A DNA stretch of 10,151 nucleotides, from the NCBI GenBank assembly GCA_035552275.1, contig DASZLR010000297.1:1-10151 (forward strand). Direction: 5' to 3'. Shown here piece by piece: positions 6,227 to 10,151 of the stretch (its first letter is position 1; each line of letters starts with the position of its first letter). Made by a program: the position numbers and the translations under genes. Source of the stretch: DASVLX01 sp035552275. GTDB taxonomy: Bacteria; Actinomycetota; Actinomycetes; Mycobacteriales; Pseudonocardiaceae. The notes under the pieces were generated by a model that saw nothing but the letters and a program-made list of their open reading frames with translations, was not told the origin of the DNA and did not search any database.

Positions 6227-8872
6227 TCAGTCCCGGCTGGCGCCCAGGCACACGAACGGGCGACGCAACGGCTCGGTGGCCGTCGCCTCGGCCAGCGCGG
6301 TCGCCGGCGGCGCGCCCAACGCCAGCCGTTGGTGGTAGTCGGCCATCGCCGCGGCCGCCGCCTCGTCGCCGACCCGGGACACCGCCGCCGTCACGGTTCG
6401 CCCGCCGGCCGCGAGCAGCGCCCCCGCGAACCCCAGCGCCTCGTCACCCGACCTGATCCTGGACAGCGCCAGTTCACACGCGGCCAGCACGACATGCTCC
6501 GGCGGCCGACGCAACCGGGCCGTCTCGTGCGCGTACAGCGCGCCGTCGACCAGCTCCAAATGCGAGAACAGGGCATTCTCCGGCTCGTGCGCGCCATGCG
6601 CGGCCAAGTGCGCCAAGGTGGCCCCGTCCAGCGCGTCCCGCACCGCGCTCACGGTGGCTCGCTCGGCATCGATCAGCCGCGCGCCCGGATGGTGCTCGCG
6701 CAACCGGCCGACCTCGCCGACCGTCGCCGACAGGCCCGGACCGCCGACCAGCACGGTGTGTCCGGGCCGGCTGTCCTGGCCGGCCGCGCCGAACCACGCT
6801 GTGGCCGAGGGCGCCACCACCACCGGCCGGCCGCGCAACGATGGCAACACACCCCACGCCACCGCGTACAACGCCCCGGTCGGCACCACGACCACTTCCC
6901 GGTCGCCGATGATCCGGTCCAGCGGCCGCAACAACTGCTCGTCCAATCGCGCCGCCCTGGTCCGCGCTGACCGGGACACCGCCTCGACCAGCGGCGCGGG
7001 CAGTCGGTCCGGGGACAGCGCGTCCAGGTCCGCGTGCAGTTCCCGGGCCGCGGCGGCGGCCGGCGCGCCCGAGCCGAGCCGGACCATCCTGGCCCGCCCG
7101 TCCGCGACCACCACGGCGACCAGTTCCCCGCCCGAGGCCACGTAACTGACCAGCACCCGATCACCCAATCGAGTGGCGACGTCAGCGAGTTCGGCGATCG
7201 GCCGCGGCCGGCCCCACGGACTGTCCCGCCAGCCCAGCCGCATCACCTCGCGTTGCAGCGCCGCGTGCCGGGTGAGCAGTTCCCGCCGAGGTTCGCCGGT
7301 CAACGCGGCGCCCTGCGCCATCCGGCTGAGGTGCCGGTACTCCTCCAACCGCTGAGCCAGCACCGGATTGTCGATCGGCGGCAACGGTTCGTACCGGTAC
7401 ACCTGAGCGCGGGTCCGCTCCGACCAGACGAACAGCCGGCGCGCCGGCTGTCGCCGGTCCAGCACCAGCCGAACGGCCAGCTCGCCCAGTTCCCGGCCGT
7501 GCACGGCGGTGCCACAGACCAGTTCCAACCCGCCCATCCGGTCCCGCACCCGGCCCAGCTCGACCAGGCCGACATCGGCCTGCCGAAACGCCCGCCGGTG
7601 CTCGCCGCGCGCCACCGCCAACTCCGCCCGGCACAACCGCAGCAACATGCGGTGGTCGATGGGCGCGGCCAGCCGCAGCTTCCGCACCTGGTCCAGCAAG
7701 GCCGCGGCGGCGTCGACCGCACCACGCCGGAGGTGCAGCCGCACCGCGAGCAGCCGGGCCACCGTCGCCTCGTCCACCAACCGCAACCGAGTCAGCTCAT
7801 CGGCCAGCGTCAAGGCCCGGCCGGGCAGTTTGGCCGGCACCCGGCCGCGATTCAGTGCCGCGCTCACCTCAGCCCGCAGTCCAGTGAGGGCGGCGATGGT
7901 CGCCCACACCTCGCTGCCCCGCCGCAAAAACTGACGCTGGGCGGCATTCGCCAGCTTCCGGGCTGCCTGCGGGTCACCCTCCAGCACGGCCGCAGCCGCA
8001 CGGAACATCTGCGCCTCGCCGAGATCGTTGTGATCGCCGTGCCGACGCAGTTCCGGGATGGCCTCGTCCAACTGCCGCGCGGCCTCCTCGGCCAATCCGG
8101 CTGCCAGCAACGCCTCGGCCTGGTGCGAACGCAGGTTGGCCAGCAAGCTCGGGTCGATCTCGCGAAAACGCCGGCTGCTCTCCTCATAGTGACGCAGCGC
8201 GGTCGGGATATCGCCGACTCGCGCTTCCAGCTCACCCAAGTTGTACTGGGCCTTGGCCGCGATCATCATCGCGGCTCGGACATCATCTGGCGAACCGTCC
8301 CGCAGCGCCTGTTCGGCAACCTCAGCGCTGCGGCGATAGTCGTTCCGGGCTGGGCCGGCCAGGCCGGCGAGACCGTGCGCGATGCCGAGATTGCCCAGAT
8401 CGGTGGCGAGTGCGAGATGACTGCGTCGGCCCTGGCCAATTGCCTGCTCGCCGATCGCGATCGCCTCGCTGACGAACTCGATGGCCTCGTCGATGCGACG
8501 TACCCGCATGAGCATCACGCCGTGCTGCCCCCGAATGATGGCGCGCAGATCGGACCGGAGCAGTTCGTCCGGCAACGCGGGCAGTAGTTCCTCGGCGGCG
8601 CGAAGGTGCGCGACACCGGCTGCCAAGCTCCGCACCTCACCGTCATCGAAGGCAAGGCTGATCAATACCCGGATCCGAAGCTCGATGTCCTCGTGATCGT
8701 CTCCGCCGGTGTCCAGCAGTCGCAGTGCCTTGCGCAACAGCGCCGCCGCGTCCCGGTAACGCCATGCGTTCCCGGCATCTTTTCCCGACCGGTGCAATTC
8801 GGCCGCGCGCTGCCGCCGCTCTAGTGGAGTGAGCCGACGAGATGGGCGATCCGTCCGAGTTTCCGCAGGCAC
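6227..8872 (-). CDS. TPR-CHAT protein, probable caspase-like protease
   Basis: The 881-residue protein has a long all-helical N-terminal half of tetratricopeptide-like repeats (about residues 20-440). Clear helix pairs include AALLRKALRLLD (43-54), AQYNLGELEARVGDIPTALR (208-227) and ALLDQVRKLR (391-400). A C-terminal CHAT domain follows (about 560-881). Its fold markers are VVPTGALYAVAWGVLPSLRG (about 662-681) and a final PFVCLG. The catalytic pair is intact: H759 (LAAHGAHE) and C799 (VVLAACELA). CHAT domains are clan CD cysteine peptidases related to caspases and separase; the TPR half usually senses a partner. No signal peptide or membrane helix is seen, so it is cytoplasmic. The GTG start follows an in-frame stop four codons upstream, yet AGGAG ends only one base before it, so the true start could be slightly internal. 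It is third in a unit with the sigma factor and the small protein. The target is unknown. Confidence 0.9.
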   Translation of the reverse strand: MPAETRTDRPSRRLTPLERRQRAAELHRSGKDAGNAWRYRDAAALLRKALRLLDTGGDDHEDIELRIRVLISLAFDDGEVRSLAAGVAHLRAAEELLPALPDELLRSDLRAIIRGQHGVMLMRVRRIDEAIEFVSEAIAIGEQAIGQGRRSHLALATDLGNLGIAHGLAGLAGPARNDYRRSAEVAEQALRDGSPDDVRAAMMIAAKAQYNLGELEARVGDIPTALRHYEESSRRFREIDPSLLANLRSHQAEALLAAGLAEEAARQLDEAIPELRRHGDHNDLGEAQMFRAAAAVLEGDPQAARKLANAAQRQFLRRGSEVWATIAALTGLRAEVSAALNRGRVPAKLPGRALTLADELTRLRLVDEATVARLLAVRLHLRRGAVDAAAALLDQVRKLRLAAPIDHRMLLRLCRAELAVARGEHRRAFRQADVGLVELGRVRDRMGGLELVCGTAVHGRELGELAVRLVLDRRQPARRLFVWSERTRAQVYRYEPLPPIDNPVLAQRLEEYRHLSRMAQGAALTGEPRRELLTRHAALQREVMRLGWRDSPWGRPRPIAELADVATRLGDRVLVSYVASGGELVAVVVADGRARMVRLGSGAPAAAAARELHADLDALSPDRLPAPLVEAVSRSARTRAARLDEQLLRPLDRIIGDREVVVVPTGALYAVAWGVLPSLRGRPVVVAPSATAWFGAAGQDSRPGHTVLVGGPGLSATVGEVGRLREHHPGARLIDAERATVSAVRDALDGATLAHLAAHGAHEPENALFSHLELVDGALYAHETARLRRPPEHVVLAACELALSRIRSGDEALGFAGALLAAGGRTVTAAVSRVGDEAAAAAMADYHQRLALGAPPATALAEATATEPLRRPFVCLGASRD

Positions 8873-8922
8873 ACTCCTATATCACCACAACCTGAGATCT
8901 TGGTCGTGGCGGCCCGCTGAGC

Positions 8923-9411
8923 TCAGAGCATGATCGTCGGGGTAATCACCGTCCTCGGCCGCTGACCACCGGGAACGGTGATGTGCACGAGAATCTGAGT
9001 GAGCCCTGATGGCACGTCCGCCAGCGCGAACCGGCCGCCCTCGTCCGCGGCGGTGGTCATCGCGTTGTGACCGTTGACGCGCACCTCGATCCGGTGCTCG
9101 CCGCTGGGCACCACCCAGCCGTCGAACCGGTGACCCTGGACGGCCGGGGCGAGGGTGACCATCACCGTCAATTCCTCGATAGTGAAGGTGATCGTGCTCG
9201 GCGCGGCATGTCCCCGCACGCCGGTCAGTCGGTCCATCGGCTCCCAGCGAGCGACCTCGACGTCGAGATGTTCCAGGTCCATGGCGAAACCGATCCGGTC
9301 GGTGAGGCCCGCCGGCACCGGGTCGGCTGTGTCCAGCAGGTCAGCCAGCTCCGCCAACAACACGGCGTCCTCCCCCAACGGCTCATCGCCGGAATGTTCG
9401 ACCGAGTTCAT
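8923..9411 (-). CDS. Small soluble protein between sigma factor and CHAT gene, possible sigma regulator or protease substrate
   Basis: The 162-residue product starts at ATG 9411-9409, sharing its A with the sigma stop codon (TGATG), so translation is coupled to sigma. Residues 14-58 are helical and acidic (LLAELADLLDTADPVP; IGFAMDLEHLDVEVARWE). Residues about 72-162 look like a beta sandwich of the carboxypeptidase-regulatory type (RFDGWVVPSGEHRIEV; ADEGGRFALADVPSG; ending VITPTIML). There is no membrane segment and no HxxxCxxC zinc motif, so it is not a classical anti-sigma factor. Small proteins of this build recur between sigma-70 factors and CHAT genes in actinobacteria. It could hold the sigma factor inactive, link it to the CHAT protein, or be cut by it; none is shown by sequence. 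A 50-base gap separates it from the CHAT gene. Confidence 0.75.
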   Translation of the reverse strand: MNSVEHSGDEPLGEDAVLLAELADLLDTADPVPAGLTDRIGFAMDLEHLDVEVARWEPMDRLTGVRGHAAPSTITFTIEELTVMVTLAPAVQGHRFDGWVVPSGEHRIEVRVNGHNAMTTAADEGGRFALADVPSGLTQILVHITVPGGQRPRTVITPTIML

Positions 9412-9995
9412 CACGCACCCCCTTCCGCGTCCAGCAGACCGCGCAGATTGGCCAGGCACCGGCCGCGAGTCGGCCCGATGCTGCCGCGCGGCATCCGCAG
9501 CGCCTCGGCCACCTCGCGATATTCGACCCGGCCGGCGAGCACGGTCAGCCGCAGCAGTTCCTGGCAGCGGGCCGGCAACTGGCGAAACGCCGACCACAAC
9601 TGGCCGTTCCGTTCACTGCGCAGCAACTCGGGCTCGGGCAGGCCATCGTCGGTGGCCAGGCTTGCCAAGATCTCGTCGGCCAGCGGCGCCTCATGATCGC
9701 CGTGCACTCGACCGCGCTGTGCTTCACGTCTCGTGGTGGTGATCAGCCACCGCGCCAGCGCGCGGGGCTCGGCGATCGCGTTGAGGCTGCGCAGCAGGGT
9801 CAACCAGACCGTCTGCACCACGTCCTCGGCGCGAGTACGGTCCAGGCCATGGCCCCTGGCCACATGCCAGACCAGCGGCGTCAGGTCGACCACCAGCGCG
9901 TCCAGCGCGCCGCGATCGCCCGAACGGGCGGCCACCAGACAGGCCGCGTGCCGCTCGTGCCCGGCCAACTCCCACCACGGAGGGTCGTCGCTCAT
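9411..9995 (-). CDS. Sigma-70 family RNA polymerase sigma factor (ECF-like)
   Basis: The 194-residue protein has sigma region 2 (about residues 24-93; core AEDVVQTVWLTLLRSL, followed by ALARWLITTTRREAQR) and sigma region 4 (about 133-187; helix-turn-helix YREVAEALRMPRGSIGPTRG). Regions 1 and 3 are absent, as in ECF factors. It would direct RNA polymerase to a small set of promoters. ATG 9995 is preferred: CAGGGA lies eight bases before it and the product then starts at normal length. The frame stays open to an ATG at 10139, but those 48 extra codons cross palindromic upstream DNA and have no family match. The gene is first of three with TGATG coupling to the next. Regulation by the coupled small protein and by CHAT cleavage is inference. 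Confidence 0.9.
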   Translation of the reverse strand: MSDDPPWWELAGHERHAACLVAARSGDRGALDALVVDLTPLVWHVARGHGLDRTRAEDVVQTVWLTLLRSLNAIAEPRALARWLITTTRREAQRGRVHGDHEAPLADEILASLATDDGLPEPELLRSERNGQLWSAFRQLPARCQELLRLTVLAGRVEYREVAEALRMPRGSIGPTRGRCLANLRGLLDAEGGA

Positions 9996-10030
9996 CGTGA
10001 TATCCCTGTCCCGCCGCACGTCTAACGCGA

Positions 10031-10059
10031 GCCACGGGCTGTTGCCCCGTGCCCGTGGC
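10031..10059. promoter_or_regulatory. 9-bp perfect inverted repeat upstream of the sigma gene
   Basis: GCCACGGGC (10031-10039) and GCCCGTGGC (10051-10059) are exact reverse complements with 11 bases between, 36-64 bases before the sigma start codon. It may be an operator over the promoter or a leader hairpin. No clear -35/-10 was found nearby, so the operon may use a sigma-specific promoter. Confidence 0.5.
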
Positions 10060-10086
10060 ATTGTCCGGGATTTTGCCGCTTCCGCG

Positions 10087-10100
10087 ATGCCGATCGGCAT
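10087..10100. promoter_or_regulatory. 14-bp perfect palindrome upstream of the sigma gene
   Basis: ATGCCGATCGGCAT is a perfect 14-bp palindrome about 92 bases before the sigma start codon. It is a candidate dimer-binding site for a regulator of the sigma/CHAT unit. Chance occurrence is possible, but perfect palindromes this long are uncommon. Confidence 0.4.
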
Positions 10101-10151
10101 CTGGCCCCTCCCCGCTGCCCAGCCGTGGACCCACTCCACGCTGTGTACAGG

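Noticed and set aside
7034..8587. A 517-codon plus-strand frame opposite the CHAT gene.
   Set aside because: It is the antisense shadow of the TPR region, with a glutamine/proline/arginine-rich peptide and no domain.
9412..9597. An upstream extension of 62 codons for the small protein between the sigma and CHAT genes.
   Set aside because: The extension lies inside the sigma gene in another frame and is arginine/glycine-rich; the TGATG overlap start at 9411 is far better.

Overview
The window is high-GC DNA with strong GC bias at third codon positions, GTG as well as ATG starts, short overlapping stop/start junctions, and protein families typical of actinomycetes (FCD-type GntR, HxlR, actinobacterial sigma/CHAT loci). 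It most likely comes from a filamentous actinobacterium; the order or genus cannot be fixed from the sequence alone.

Layout, left to right. (1) Positions 1-93 hold the first 31 codons of a minus-strand gene that runs off the left edge. (2) Positions 94-544 are a 451-base non-coding stretch with several short inverted repeats and a candidate terminator. (3) Positions 545-2032, minus strand, hold a 427-residue HExxH protein of the type proposed to act as an alpha-ketoglutarate-dependent peptide beta-hydroxylase in RiPP pathways, preceded by a 48-residue two-helix membrane peptide. (4) Positions 2033-2221 are a divergent control region with an 11-bp inverted repeat, two plausible promoters and a GntR/FCD-type operator. 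A second copy of that operator lies upstream of the HExxH gene. (5) Positions 2222-3025, plus strand, encode the likely regulator, a FadR-subfamily GntR protein. (6) Positions 3103-4332, plus strand, encode a two-helix membrane protein with a large soluble domain of unknown function. (7) Positions 4475-5656, minus strand, encode a thiolase, divergent from (8) an HxlR-type regulator at 5775-6221. (9) Positions 6227-9995, minus strand, form a tight three-gene unit: a small sigma-70 family factor, a 162-residue soluble helical/beta protein, and an 881-residue TPR-CHAT protein with an intact His/Cys dyad.

Two parts deserve attention. The sigma / small protein / TPR-CHAT unit has the same kinds of parts as the type III-E CRISPR protease module (TPR-CHAT Csx29, substrate Csx30, an RpoE-like sigma factor), but no CRISPR array or Cas gene is visible here. 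It may be a CRISPR-independent, protease-gated transcription switch; this is inference. The HExxH gene is a RiPP-type tailoring enzyme with what looks like its own C-terminal PqqD-like leader-binding domain. It has no radical SAM partner or clear precursor in view, and appears to be under GntR control. The thiolase and HxlR genes look like ordinary metabolism and regulation.
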